Below are positions 1 through 7,652 of a stretch of DNA of 64,000 nucleotides, one piece after another; position 1 is the stretch's first letter, and each line of letters starts with the position of its first letter. The notes beneath the pieces were generated by a model that saw only the letters and a list, made by a program, of their open reading frames with translations, was not told the origin of the DNA and made no database searches. Both the position numbers and the translations under genes were made by a program. This DNA is from Xylophilus sp. GW821-FHT01B05 (lineage in GTDB: Bacteria > Pseudomonadota > Gammaproteobacteria > Burkholderiales > Burkholderiaceae_C): assembly GCA_038961845.1 (NCBI GenBank), contig CP152408.1, positions 3,968,001-4,032,000 on the forward strand. Reading direction: 5' to 3'.

Positions 1-124
1 CCGCGGCGAGGTCGGCCGCAAAGGCCGCTCGATGTACTTCGCCACGGTCTCGGTCCTTGCGGGCGACGCGCTCGTCGCCACCGCACAAGGCGTGTACGCC
101 GCACCGGCCTCCGAACGCACCTGA
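1..124 (+). CDS. C-terminus of a hotdog-fold (PaaI-like) thioesterase, partial
   Basis: The reading frame that begins at base 2 is open to TGA at 122-124 and gives about 40 residues. It contains GRKGRSMYFATVSVLAG and LVATAQGVY, which resembles the last two strands of PaaI-type hotdog acyl-CoA thioesterases, where a GR..xF/A...V segment is followed by LVA.A.G.Y. The 5' part lies outside the window. The SBP gene starts about 45 bases downstream on the same strand, so the two are probably cotranscribed. The family call rests only on this short tail. Confidence 0.5.
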   Translation, partial: RGEVGRKGRSMYFATVSVLAGDALVATAQGVYAAPASERT

Positions 125-169
125 ACCGCCCCACGCCCCGCCACCACCGTGTCCAGACCTGAGATCCTC

Positions 170-1144
170 ATGAAACGCCGTCACGTTCTTGCCGCCATTT
201 CTTCCGCACCATTGGTGCTGCCCCACCTTGCGTTCGGTCAGGACTTTCCGGTGAAGCCGATCCGGCTGATCGTGCCATTCGCAGCCGGCGGTCCGACCGA
301 CGCACTCGGCCGCGGTTTCGCGCTGCTGTTGTCCGAAGTGCTCAAGCAGCAGGTCATCGTCGACAACAAGGGCGGCGCCGGCGGCAACATCGGCATCGAC
401 ATGGTGGCCAGGGCCGCACCCGACGGCTACACGATCGGCCTGGGCACCAACGGCCCGCTCGCCGGCAATCTGGCGCTCTTCAAGAGCATGACCTACGACC
501 CGGTCCGCGACCTCGCGCCCATCGCGCGCGTGGCCTTCGTCCCGAACGTCATCGCTGTCCACCCCTCGGTTCCAGCCAAGACCTTGGCCGAGCTGTTGGC
601 GCTGCTCAAGGCCGAGCCCGACCGCTACAGCTTCGGCTCGGGAGGCAACGGCACCACGTCGCACCTTGCCGGCGAATACCTGAAGGTGAAGACCGGCACG
701 CGCATGACGCATGTGCCTTACAAGGGCGACGGCCCGGGACTCAGCGACGCCATCGGCGGCCAGATCCCGGTCATCATCGCCAGCGTGGCCGCCACGGCAC
801 CCTACGTGCAGACCGGCAAGCTGCGCGCGCTGGCAGTGACCTCGGCCCAGCGCATGCCGACCCTGCGCGACGTCCCGACGGTCGCCGAAGCGGCCGGGCT
901 GAAGGGCTTCGATTTCTCGGCCTGGTATGCCCTTGTCGCGCCCGCGCGCACGCCACAGGAGATCGTGACCCGCCTCAGCGTCGCAAGCCTGCAGGTGGCC
1001 GAATCGCCGCAGATGATCGAGCGCTTGTCCACGCTTGGTGGCCTGCCGGCCCCCATGAACGCGGAGCAACTGGGCCAGTACATCCGTTCCGAGATTCCGC
1101 GGATGGCGCAGGTCATCAGGGAGACCGGCGCCAAGGCCGACTGA
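170..1144 (+). CDS. Bug/TctC-family tripartite tricarboxylate transporter solute-binding protein (class A)
   Basis: A 324-residue periplasmic binding protein of the Bug (TctC) family, expected to capture a carboxylate and pass it to a TctAB-type permease. A basic signal peptide (MKRRHVL..., cleaved near residue 24) is followed by PVKPIRLIVPFAAGGPTD, the usual first strand and ligand loop, then PDGYTIG, THVPYKGDGP and the C-terminal VIRETGAKAD. The ATG at 170 is preferred to the GTG at 149 because it starts directly at the basic n-region. It follows the thioesterase fragment and probably shares its transcript. The ligand cannot be read from sequence. I call this the class A type (PF..GG..D loop, tail like IKPD). 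Confidence 0.9.
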   Translation: MKRRHVLAAISSAPLVLPHLAFGQDFPVKPIRLIVPFAAGGPTDALGRGFALLLSEVLKQQVIVDNKGGAGGNIGIDMVARAAPDGYTIGLGTNGPLAGNLALFKSMTYDPVRDLAPIARVAFVPNVIAVHPSVPAKTLAELLALLKAEPDRYSFGSGGNGTTSHLAGEYLKVKTGTRMTHVPYKGDGPGLSDAIGGQIPVIIASVAATAPYVQTGKLRALAVTSAQRMPTLRDVPTVAEAAGLKGFDFSAWYALVAPARTPQEIVTRLSVASLQVAESPQMIERLSTLGGLPAPMNAEQLGQYIRSEIPRMAQVIRETGAKAD

Positions 1145-1497
1145 GCGCTTCCGCACCATAGCCATGCCCCCGATTTGCCTGTTCCCGTTTGCGCGATACC
1201 GGACATCGGCAGCGACGTTTTGGCCACTGTCTCCTGCGCACGCACGGTTGTGCGCTCGGCGTACAGATCCACTGCGCTGCCGGCCCTGCGCCACCCGCCC
1301 AGGGGCTGCAGCGGCTGGCACAGCGTTTGCACAAGACCCTAGGACTGCCGCATCGTCCGGAGACACCGGTGACGGCAGTCAGCGAACGCCGCCGGACCGC
1401 GCTGGGCAGGATGCAACGCACACGCAAGCACCTTGCACCGGTCCGTCTGCTCTCCCGCTCGCGCCTGTGCCCAATTCACCTCTTGCCTGGTAAGCCC
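1145..1497 (+). other. Intergenic regulatory region before the aldehyde dehydrogenase
   Basis: No convincing gene is seen here. It holds an inverted repeat at 1236-1255 (GCGCAC, 8-base spacer, GTGCGC) and, about 60 bp further on, a sigma-54 type -24/-12 element at 1316-1331. The predicted transcript leader to the ATG at 1498 is about 155 bases, unusually long for this window. Confidence 0.6.
1316..1331 (+). promoter_or_regulatory. Sigma-54 (-24/-12) promoter for aldehyde dehydrogenase
   Basis: TGGCACAGCGTTTGCA matches the consensus TGGCACR-N4-TTGCA with exact GG/GC spacing. It lies 167 bases upstream of the aldehyde dehydrogenase ATG at 1498. An inverted repeat at 1236-1255 sits at enhancer-like distance upstream. 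Confidence 0.7.
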
Positions 1498-3009
1498 ATG
1501 ACCCAATCGACCAACACTGTATCGCCCTCCCCCGCAACGCAAAGCCCCGAGTACCAGAAGGCGCTGGCCTGGCTCGAATCCGGTCCCAAGCGGCTGTTGA
1601 TCGGCGGCCAATGGGTCGATGCGCAATCCGGCAAGACCTTCGATGTCGTCAATCCGTCGACGGAGAAGGTCCTCACCCGCATCGCCGAAGCCGACAGCGC
1701 GGACATCGACCTGGCAGTCATCGCCGCACGCCGCGCGTTCGAGGCGCGCACGTGGACCGGTATCTCGCCGCACCAACGCACCCGGCTGCTGCTGAAGATT
1801 GCGGATGCGGTGGAGGCCAACGCGCAGGAGCTTGCCGTCCTCGAAGCGCTCGACATGGGCGCCCCCCTGTCCGCCTGCGTGCCCCGCGCAACGCAGACGG
1901 CTGAGATCTTCCGCTATTACGCAGGCTGGCCCACCAAGGTCCATGGCTCCACCAACCCCATGGATGCAGACCGCTTCCAATACATGCTGCGCGAACCGAT
2001 GGGGGTCTGCGCGCTGATCAATGCCTGGAACATGCCGATGGTCATGGCGGCGAATAAGATCGCGCCCGCCCTGGCCTTCGGTAACACGGCCATCCTCAAG
2101 CCTGGCGAGCAGGCCCCACTAACGACGATGCGCCTGGCCGAGATCATCCACGAGGTCGGCATTCCGCCGGGTGTGCTAAACATCGTGCCGGGCTACGGTG
2201 CCACCGCCGGCGCAGCCATGGCCGCGCACATGGACGTCGACAAGATCGCGTTCACCGGCTCGACGGCGGTCGGCCGCCAGGTGCTGACCGCGTCGACAGG
2301 CAACATGAAGCGCGTGACGCTGGAGCTGGGCGGCAAGTCGCCGAACATCATCTTCCCCGACGCGGACCTCGACAAGGCCGTCCAGAGCGCAGTTGACACC
2401 TTCTGCCGCAATTCGGGCCAGATCTGCTCGGCCGGCACGCGGCTCTTCGTCCACGAGAGCCTGCACGACGAAGTGACGGAGCGCGTGACACGCCTCGCTG
2501 CGACGTACAAGGTTGGCTCTCCGTTCGACGCGGACACCAAGCTCGGCCCGCTGATCTCCAAGCGCCAGATGGACAGCGTGCTCGGCTACATCGAAGCGGG
2601 CCGCGGCTCCGGCGCCGCGCTGTCGCTCGGCGGATCGCGCCGCGGCAACGTCGGCTTCTTCATCGAGCCGACCGTCTTCAGCAGCGTCTCCAACGCCATG
2701 AAGATCGCACGCGAGGAAATCTTTGGCCCGGTGCTGTCCGTGATCCCGTTCAAGGACGAGGAAGACGCCATCTTCCAGGGCAACGACAACGAGTACGGGC
2801 TGGCCGCAGCGGTCTGGACCAAGGATGTCGGCCGCGCGCACCGCGTGGCACGCGCGCTCAAGGCTGGACGCGTTTGGATCAACACCTACGCCGAAGGCGA
2901 TCCGGTGATGTCCTTCGGCGGCTACAAGCAATCGGGCTACGGCCGCGAACTCGGCGCCGAATCGATGGAAGCGTTCACGCAGACCAAGTCGGTGCTGCTG
3001 CGGCTGTGA
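1498..3009 (+). CDS. NAD(P)-dependent aldehyde dehydrogenase
   Basis: A 503-residue aldehyde dehydrogenase that oxidises an aldehyde to the carboxylic acid in the cytoplasm. The family landmarks are in order: NAWNMPMVMAANKIAPALA (cofactor and active-site Asn segment), FTGSTAVG, ELGGKSPN with the general-base Glu, NSGQICSAGTR with the nucleophilic Cys, and EEIFGPVLSV near the C-terminus. The ATG at 1498 gives the normal family length; the frame is open further upstream, but that part is not aldehyde-dehydrogenase-like and would cover the promoter. A sigma-54 promoter precedes it and a GC-rich hairpin follows at 3019-3042, so it looks monocistronic. The substrate is not determinable; neighbouring SBPs suggest it finishes degradation of an imported compound. 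Confidence 0.92.
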   Translation: MTQSTNTVSPSPATQSPEYQKALAWLESGPKRLLIGGQWVDAQSGKTFDVVNPSTEKVLTRIAEADSADIDLAVIAARRAFEARTWTGISPHQRTRLLLKIADAVEANAQELAVLEALDMGAPLSACVPRATQTAEIFRYYAGWPTKVHGSTNPMDADRFQYMLREPMGVCALINAWNMPMVMAANKIAPALAFGNTAILKPGEQAPLTTMRLAEIIHEVGIPPGVLNIVPGYGATAGAAMAAHMDVDKIAFTGSTAVGRQVLTASTGNMKRVTLELGGKSPNIIFPDADLDKAVQSAVDTFCRNSGQICSAGTRLFVHESLHDEVTERVTRLAATYKVGSPFDADTKLGPLISKRQMDSVLGYIEAGRGSGAALSLGGSRRGNVGFFIEPTVFSSVSNAMKIAREEIFGPVLSVIPFKDEEDAIFQGNDNEYGLAAAVWTKDVGRAHRVARALKAGRVWINTYAEGDPVMSFGGYKQSGYGRELGAESMEAFTQTKSVLLRL

Positions 3010-3018
3010 GGACGGACA

Positions 3019-3042
3019 CCGCCGCGGCCTGCGCCGCGGCGG
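3019..3042 (+). terminator. Hairpin after aldehyde dehydrogenase
   Basis: A perfect 10-bp stem (CCGCCGCGGC / GCCGCGGCGG) with a CTGC loop lies 10 bases after the stop codon. There is no T-run, so it is a terminator-like or mRNA-stabilising hairpin rather than a textbook intrinsic terminator. Confidence 0.5.
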
Positions 3043-3133
3043 GAACGACCTTCATCGCGACCGCGAGGGTTCGTGCCAGGGTGCGACGCATCTGGCCAAG
3101 CCGGTGCGCCAGTGAACCAACACACGAGACCCT

Positions 3134-3540
3134 ATGAAGGTCGAAGGCCAATGCCACTGCGGCGCCATTGCATACGAGCCCGACGTGGAGGTCGGCACGG
3201 TCATGGTCTGCCACTGCAGAGACTGCCAGATGCAATCGGGCTCGGCGTTTCGGACGAATGTCCCGGCCGCCGCCGACCGGTTCCGCCTGCTGCGCGGGAC
3301 ACCGCGTCGCTACGTCAAGACCGCGGACAGAGGGACACTGCGCGTGCACGCCTTCTGCGAAAACTGCGGCGGTCCGGTCTATGCCTGCGCAGAGGGAAGC
3401 CCTGCCAGCTACTCCCTGCGCGTCGGTGCCCTCCAGCAAGGCCACGCGCTCGGCCCGCCTGGCCGGTAGATCTGGACCGCGGCCGGTTCAGCTGGCCGCC
3501 AGACCTGCCGCAGGTTCCGGGATGCGCCGGTCAGAGCTGA
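3134..3540 (+). pseudogene. GFA/CENP-V family protein, broken near the C-terminus
   Basis: The GFA (glutathione-dependent formaldehyde-activating-like) zinc fold is clear: CHCGAI near residue 7, CHCRDCQ near 27, FCENCGGPVY near 75 and YSLRVGAL. The frame stops at TAG 3467-3469 after 111 residues, where relatives normally continue with Q-I-W. The codons after the stop read IWTAAGSA, then the expected tail (WPPDLPQVPGCAGQS) appears in another frame and ends at 3538-3540. So there is one CAG-to-TAG-type nonsense change plus one frameshift near 3482-3492. All zinc ligands lie before the break, so a shortened protein might still fold. These proteins are often misnamed formaldehyde-activating enzymes; the real substrate is unknown. 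Confidence 0.7.
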
Positions 3541-3546
3541 ATCGGT

Positions 3547-4524
3547 TCAGTCCGGCTTGATTCCCGCGGCCTGGATCACACCACGCCACTTGTCCAGTTC
3601 GGCTCGCTGCAAGGCAGCCAGGCGCTCGGGCGCGCCACCCATCGGCACCGCCCCGAGCTCCCTCAGCCGCTGAGCCACGCCTGGGCCCTTGAGCACTGCG
3701 TCAACCTCGGCCGACAGCCGCGCGGCAATGTCTGCAGGTGTTCCGGCCGGCGCGTACAGCGCCGCCCACGAGGAAGCCTCGAAGTCCATGAGCCGCAACG
3801 CCTCGGCCACGGTCGGCATGTCGGGGTAGTCGGGCAGGCGCTCACGTCCCGTAGTGGCCAGCATGCGCACCTTGCCGCTGCGCACGTGCGGCAGGGTGCT
3901 CACGAGCGTGTTGAACATCAGGTCCACCTGGCCCGCCGCGACATCCGCCGCTGCCGGCGCCTCGCCTCGGTAGGGGATGTGTGTCATGGCCGTGCGGGTG
4001 CGGTACTTGAAGTATTCCGCGACGAGATGCGACGAACCGCCATTGCCAGCCGATGCGTAGTTAACGCGCCCCGGCTGCTCCTTCGCCTTGGCCACCAGCG
4101 CCTGCAGGGTCTGGGGCGATTGCGCCAGCGTGTTCACCATGACCACGATCGGCACGCTGATCAACAGCGACACCGGGCGGAAGTCCCGTAGCGGATCGTA
4201 GGGAATGCTCTTGTGCAGCAGCGGATTGATGACCGCGGCGCCGGTGCTGGCCACGAGCAGCGTGTACCCGTCCGCAGGCGCGCGCGCCGCTTCTGCACCG
4301 CCGATGAAGCCGTGGGCGCCGGCCTTGTTTTCCACGAACACCGGCGTCTTCAGCGCTTCGCCGAGCGCCTGACCGATCAGCCGCGCTGCGACGTCGGTCT
4401 GGCCGCCCGCTGGAAACGGCACGATGATCCGGATCGGCTTGGCGGGCCAGGCGGACTGGGCGCGCGCCGCGCCGTGCGACACCCAAGCGCATGCCGGTGT
4501 AGCCAACAGGAGGCGCCGCTTCAT
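3547..4524 (-). CDS. Bug/TctC-family solute-binding protein (class A)
   Basis: A 325-residue periplasmic SBP with a signal peptide (MKRRLLLATPACAW..., cleaved near residue 23), the loop IRIIVPFPAGGQTD, ADGYTLL, SSHLVAEYFKYRT, THIPYRGEAP and the tail IQAAGIKPD typical of class A. Its ATG overlaps the stop of the upstream DUF2889 gene (ATGA at 4521-4524), so it is translationally coupled and forms the last gene of a CoA-transferase/DUF2889/SBP operon. This linkage suggests that the imported carboxylate is activated by the CoA-transferase encoded two genes upstream. Confidence 0.9.
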   Translation of the reverse strand: MKRRLLLATPACAWVSHGAARAQSAWPAKPIRIIVPFPAGGQTDVAARLIGQALGEALKTPVFVENKAGAHGFIGGAEAARAPADGYTLLVASTGAAVINPLLHKSIPYDPLRDFRPVSLLISVPIVVMVNTLAQSPQTLQALVAKAKEQPGRVNYASAGNGGSSHLVAEYFKYRTRTAMTHIPYRGEAPAAADVAAGQVDLMFNTLVSTLPHVRSGKVRMLATTGRERLPDYPDMPTVAEALRLMDFEASSWAALYAPAGTPADIAARLSAEVDAVLKGPGVAQRLRELGAVPMGGAPERLAALQRAELDKWRGVIQAAGIKPD

Positions 4525-5111
4525 GCAGCCTCCCCGCCACTGCCCGACACGCCCGGTACGCCCGGCGCACGGTAGTGCTCCGGCCAGAAGCGCAGCACGA
4601 TCTCGCGCTCGCGGCTGTAGGCATAGCAGCTGTCGAGCTGCGCCGGCGCGCCGCCGCCACTGCGCTTACGCTCGCTTGCCGGTCGCAGGCCCCGAATGCC
4701 CTGCAAGGCCGTCGTCGCCAGCGGGATCAGCACCTCCATCAGATGCGTGCAGCTCGCAGCCCCGCGCAGATGCTGCTTGACCGTTGCCGACCAACCTCGC
4801 ACCAGACGCTCTCCGACCAGCACCTGCAAGGTGGTTTCTGCCTCCTTGCAGACGGCATAAGGTGTCACGTCGGATGCCGCGCGGATGTCACGCACGGCGT
4901 AGTTGCCGTCCACCGTCAGCCGCACCCACAGGTCGTGCAGCGGCTGGCCTGGCGGTACCGGCGCCGGCCGGCCCAGGCTCTCGAACAGGAAGGGCTTGAT
5001 GTCGACCAGGTGGGCTTCCACGTCGTACAGCCCATCGTCCCGCACATAGGCCTGCATGTCGATGGTGCGCCGGTGGATGCCCCGGCGCGCGGCGGGTGTG
5101 GGGAGTGGCAT
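4521..5111 (-). CDS. DUF2889 domain-containing protein
   Basis: A 196-residue cytoplasmic protein with no signal peptide. It shows the DUF2889 pattern: an early RRTIDMQAYVRDDGLYDVEA segment, LVDIKPF, PLHDLWVRLTVD, SDVTPYAVC, GWSATVKQ and the CTHLMEVL motif near residue 130. The function of DUF2889 is not established. Proteins of this type recur beside CoA-transferases and acyl-CoA genes in Burkholderiales, which suggests a link to CoA-ester metabolism. The start at 5111 lies 44 bases after the CoA-transferase stop. The frame is open further upstream, but that part overlaps the CoA-transferase antisense-free and is not protein-like. Confidence 0.75.
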   Translation of the reverse strand: MPLPTPAARRGIHRRTIDMQAYVRDDGLYDVEAHLVDIKPFLFESLGRPAPVPPGQPLHDLWVRLTVDGNYAVRDIRAASDVTPYAVCKEAETTLQVLVGERLVRGWSATVKQHLRGAASCTHLMEVLIPLATTALQGIRGLRPASERKRSGGGAPAQLDSCYAYSREREIVLRFWPEHYRAPGVPGVSGSGGEAA

Positions 5112-5155
5112 GGAGGCCTTGGAGATGCAAAAAGGCGCAGGACCTGCGAACGGAG

Positions 5156-6310
5156 TCAGGATGGCAAGAAGCCATCCGCTGCGGACTCGCCCAGCACCGG
5201 CGCACCGACACCAGTGTCCGCACGGAATGCGGGCGCGATCGGCAGCGGCAGCGCGGGGATTTCCGCGCCGTCGCCGCTCGACAGGCGCGCTCGGAATACA
5301 CCACGGGCGTCGAAGTGCGGCGTCGCCACCGCCTCCTGCAAGGACTTGACGAGCGACACGCAGGCGTCGACGCCTTCGAAGCGCCGCAGCCAGTCCTCCG
5401 CCGTGCGCGTGAGCAAGATGGCAGCCACTGCCGAGCGCGTGCCAGGCGGATCGACCGCGTCGTCCAGCAGTTCCGGCGCGCCGAGCACCTGCAGAAAGTT
5501 CTCCCAGAACTTCTGCTCCAGCGGTGCGACTGCTAGATGTCGCCCGTCCAGCGTTCGGTAGACCTGGTAGCGCGGGGTGCCGCCCGTCACGAGATCGCCG
5601 CCGGGGGTTGGCCATTGGCCGGCAGCAAACCCGTTGCCCAGGCCCCAGTACGTGAACGCGAACAAGTTGTCCGCCATGGCGATGTCCAGGTGGCATCCCC
5701 GCCCATCGACATCACGCGAGCGCAGCGCCAACAGGACATTCATCATCGCAGGGTAGGCCCCGCCCGCCAGGTCTGCCACGAGGGTGCTGGGCAGGCCTGG
5801 CGTGCCGTCCGCGCCGGCCGTCAGTCCGACAAGACCTGCCTCGGCCTGGTAGTTGAGGTCGTGCGCAGCCATCTCCGCCAGCGGCCCGTCCTGCCCCCAG
5901 CCCGTGATGGAGCAATACACCAGGCCAGGGTGGATGGCATGCATGGCTTCGAAGCCCAGGCCCAGGCGGTCCATGACGCCCGGGCGGAACTGCTCGATCA
6001 GCACGTCCGCGCTGCGGATCAGGGCAATCGCCTGCGCACAGTCGGCCGCCTGCTTAAGGTCGAGCGCCACCGACCGCTTGCCCCGGTTGAGCAACGCAAA
6101 GTTCACGCTGTCCGGCCCGAACCGGGGTACGTACGAGCGCATCTCGTCGCCACGCCCGGGCCGCTCGATCTTGATCACCTCGGCACCGGCCTGTGCCATC
6201 AGCAAGCTGCACATCGGCCCCGGCAGCAAGGTGCTGAAATCAACGACCCGCACGCCGGCGAGCGGTGCACTCCGTGCGGCAGGCGCGGCCGCGACATCAC
6301 GTGTTTCCAT
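5156..6310 (-). CDS. CaiB/BaiF (class III) CoA-transferase family protein
   Basis: A 384-residue cytoplasmic enzyme expected to transfer CoA from one acyl-CoA to a free carboxylate. Family features: PLAGVRVVDFSTLLPGPMC, GAEVIKIERPGRGDEMR, NRGKRSVALDLK, ADVLIEQFRPGVMDRLGLG, YCSITGWGQDGP, and HDLNYQAEAGL containing the Asp expected to form the acyl intermediate. First gene of the operon with DUF2889 and an SBP. A sigma-54 element at 6321-6336 would place the transcript start almost on the ATG (see findings). The specific acid is unknown. Confidence 0.9.
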   Translation of the reverse strand: METRDVAAAPAARSAPLAGVRVVDFSTLLPGPMCSLLMAQAGAEVIKIERPGRGDEMRSYVPRFGPDSVNFALLNRGKRSVALDLKQAADCAQAIALIRSADVLIEQFRPGVMDRLGLGFEAMHAIHPGLVYCSITGWGQDGPLAEMAAHDLNYQAEAGLVGLTAGADGTPGLPSTLVADLAGGAYPAMMNVLLALRSRDVDGRGCHLDIAMADNLFAFTYWGLGNGFAAGQWPTPGGDLVTGGTPRYQVYRTLDGRHLAVAPLEQKFWENFLQVLGAPELLDDAVDPPGTRSAVAAILLTRTAEDWLRRFEGVDACVSLVKSLQEAVATPHFDARGVFRARLSSGDGAEIPALPLPIAPAFRADTGVGAPVLGESAADGFLPS

Positions 6311-6320
6311 GTCTTCTCAG

Positions 6321-6336
6321 TGCAAGCCGCATGCCA
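6321..6336 (-). promoter_or_regulatory. Sigma-54 promoter for the CoA-transferase/DUF2889/SBP operon
   Basis: On the minus strand the sequence reads TGGCATGCGGCTTGCA, one base from TGGCACG-N4-TTGCA with correct spacing. The -12 GC lies only 12 bases before the ATG at 6310, implying a leaderless or nearly leaderless message, or a chance match. Confidence 0.55.
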
Positions 6337-6358
6337 CTGGCAAGCGGCCATGGCCGCG

Positions 6359-7345
6359 CTACTGCTTGGGCATTCCCAGATCGGTCACGAAGCGGTTCAT
6401 CAGCTGGACCTCGTCGCGCACGAAGCTGGAGAACTCGTCCGAGGTCATGGCCATCGCCTCGGCACCGTCGGATGCGATGCGCGCGGCCAGATCCTTGCTC
6501 GCGACAGCGGCGCGCAGGGCGTCGGACAGGCGCTGCGCGGCCTCCTTCGGAACACCGGCCGGCGCGAACATGCCGATCCACAGGTAGTAGCTGAAGCCCG
6601 GTACACCCTGCTCCGCCAGGGTCGGGACATCGGGAAGCCCGGGAATCCGCTGGTTGGACGTCACGCCCAAGGCCCTCAAACGCCCCTCCCTGACCTTGGC
6701 GGCGCCGCTGCCGTAGGCCTCGAAGATCATCGCCACGCGCCCGGCCATCACATCCGGCATGGCCGCACCATTGCCCTTGTAGGGAACGTGCAGCAGTTGA
6801 ACGCCTGCCTGTTGCAAGTACATGGCCGCGCCGATGTGGGTCGTCGTTCCGACGCCTGCGGACGCATAGCTCAACGCATTGGGCTGCGCCTTTGCACGGG
6901 CGAGAAAGTCCTTCGCCGAGCGGTCTGGCTGGTCGGCGCCGACCACCATCATCACCGGCGTGCGCACCACGGGACCGATGGCCGTGAAGTCCTTGATGGG
7001 GTCGTACCCTGCATCCTGCTTCACGGCCGGCTGGATGGCGATGGTCCCGGCCGTGGACAGCAAGGTGTAGCCGTCCGCCGGCTGGCTCTTCACGTAACGG
7101 ATGCCCAGCAGGCCGTCGCCGCCCGCGCGGTTGTCGATGACCACCGACTGCCCCAGGGTCTCGCCCATCTTCTGGGCCACCAGCCGTGTCACGATGTCCA
7201 CTAGGCCTCCGGGCGCCGTGTTGACCACGATGCGGATGGGCCGGGTCGGGAATGCCGGCTGCGCCGTGGCCGCCGACGCTAGCAGTGCGAGACCGGCCGT
7301 GGCCAGGCCTCGCAAGGCCAGGCGCCTGGAAAATGGATGCTTCAT
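6359..7345 (-). CDS. Bug/TctC-family solute-binding protein (class B)
   Basis: A 328-residue SBP with a long signal peptide (MKHPFSRRLALRGLATAG..., cleaved after ATA near residue 29). It differs from class A in its ligand loop (IVVNTAPGGLVD), in the segment ADGYTLLSTAGTIAI followed by DAGYDPIKDF, and in its tail DLGMPKQ. YASAGVGTTTHIGAA and HVPYKGN are conserved. The ATG at 7345 is chosen for its signal peptide and the upstream GGAGACGA ribosome-binding site. A sigma-54 promoter lies 68-83 bases upstream, and a LysR gene is divergent. Confidence 0.9.
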   Translation of the reverse strand: MKHPFSRRLALRGLATAGLALLASAATAQPAFPTRPIRIVVNTAPGGLVDIVTRLVAQKMGETLGQSVVIDNRAGGDGLLGIRYVKSQPADGYTLLSTAGTIAIQPAVKQDAGYDPIKDFTAIGPVVRTPVMMVVGADQPDRSAKDFLARAKAQPNALSYASAGVGTTTHIGAAMYLQQAGVQLLHVPYKGNGAAMPDVMAGRVAMIFEAYGSGAAKVREGRLRALGVTSNQRIPGLPDVPTLAEQGVPGFSYYLWIGMFAPAGVPKEAAQRLSDALRAAVASKDLAARIASDGAEAMAMTSDEFSSFVRDEVQLMNRFVTDLGMPKQ

Positions 7346-7412
7346 GGAATCTCGTCTCCGTTGTGGTGGTTGAGGCGCCGGTGTCTCACGTCGCCGCGGT
7401 GGTGGTGAAGTT

Positions 7413-7428
7413 TGCAAACGCGGTGCCA
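7413..7428 (-). promoter_or_regulatory. Sigma-54 promoter for class B SBP
   Basis: The minus strand reads TGGCACCGCGTTTGCA, a close match to TGGCACG-N4-TTGCA with exact spacing. The predicted leader to the ATG at 7345 is about 58 bases. Confidence 0.7.
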
Positions 7429-7514
7429 GCGAGGCATCGACAGGCCGGCCCGAGCGGCGTTGCCAGAGCGCGCCGAGGTGCCTGTCGAGCGGGCACGCAG
7501 CGTCGTTGTCGCGG

Positions 7515-7525
7515 ACACATGTGCG
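7515..7525 (+). promoter_or_regulatory. Candidate enhancer site (ACACATGTGCG)
   Basis: The 11-mer contains the palindrome CACATGTG. It lies 87 bp upstream of the minus-strand sigma-54 -24 element at 7413-7428. The same 11-mer in the same orientation lies 69 bp upstream of the sigma-54 element at 21006-21021. Confidence 0.35.
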
Positions 7526-7652
7526 TGCCGCGACCATGCAAGGCAGCAGGCCTTGGGACGGCACGATTCTTGGAACGGCTATGGTGCCGGGCCGGCGACG
7601 CCGCCGAGCACGGACCCACGCACAACAGGAGCGGCGACGCCGGAGACACCCC

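Larger units (their letters stand above)
7346..7652. other. Divergent regulatory region between SBP (-) and LysR (+)
   Basis: About 300 bases without a gene. It contains the minus-strand sigma-54 promoter at 7413-7428 and the sequence ACACATGTGCG at 7515-7525. The latter recurs exactly at 21090-21100 upstream of another sigma-54-type SBP promoter. The region is also the natural binding place for the LysR protein encoded at 7653. Confidence 0.6.

Noticed and set aside
5537..7204. Long plus-strand frame of 555 codons
   Set aside because: It runs antisense across the CoA-transferase and an SBP, both convincing genes, and has no recognisable motif.
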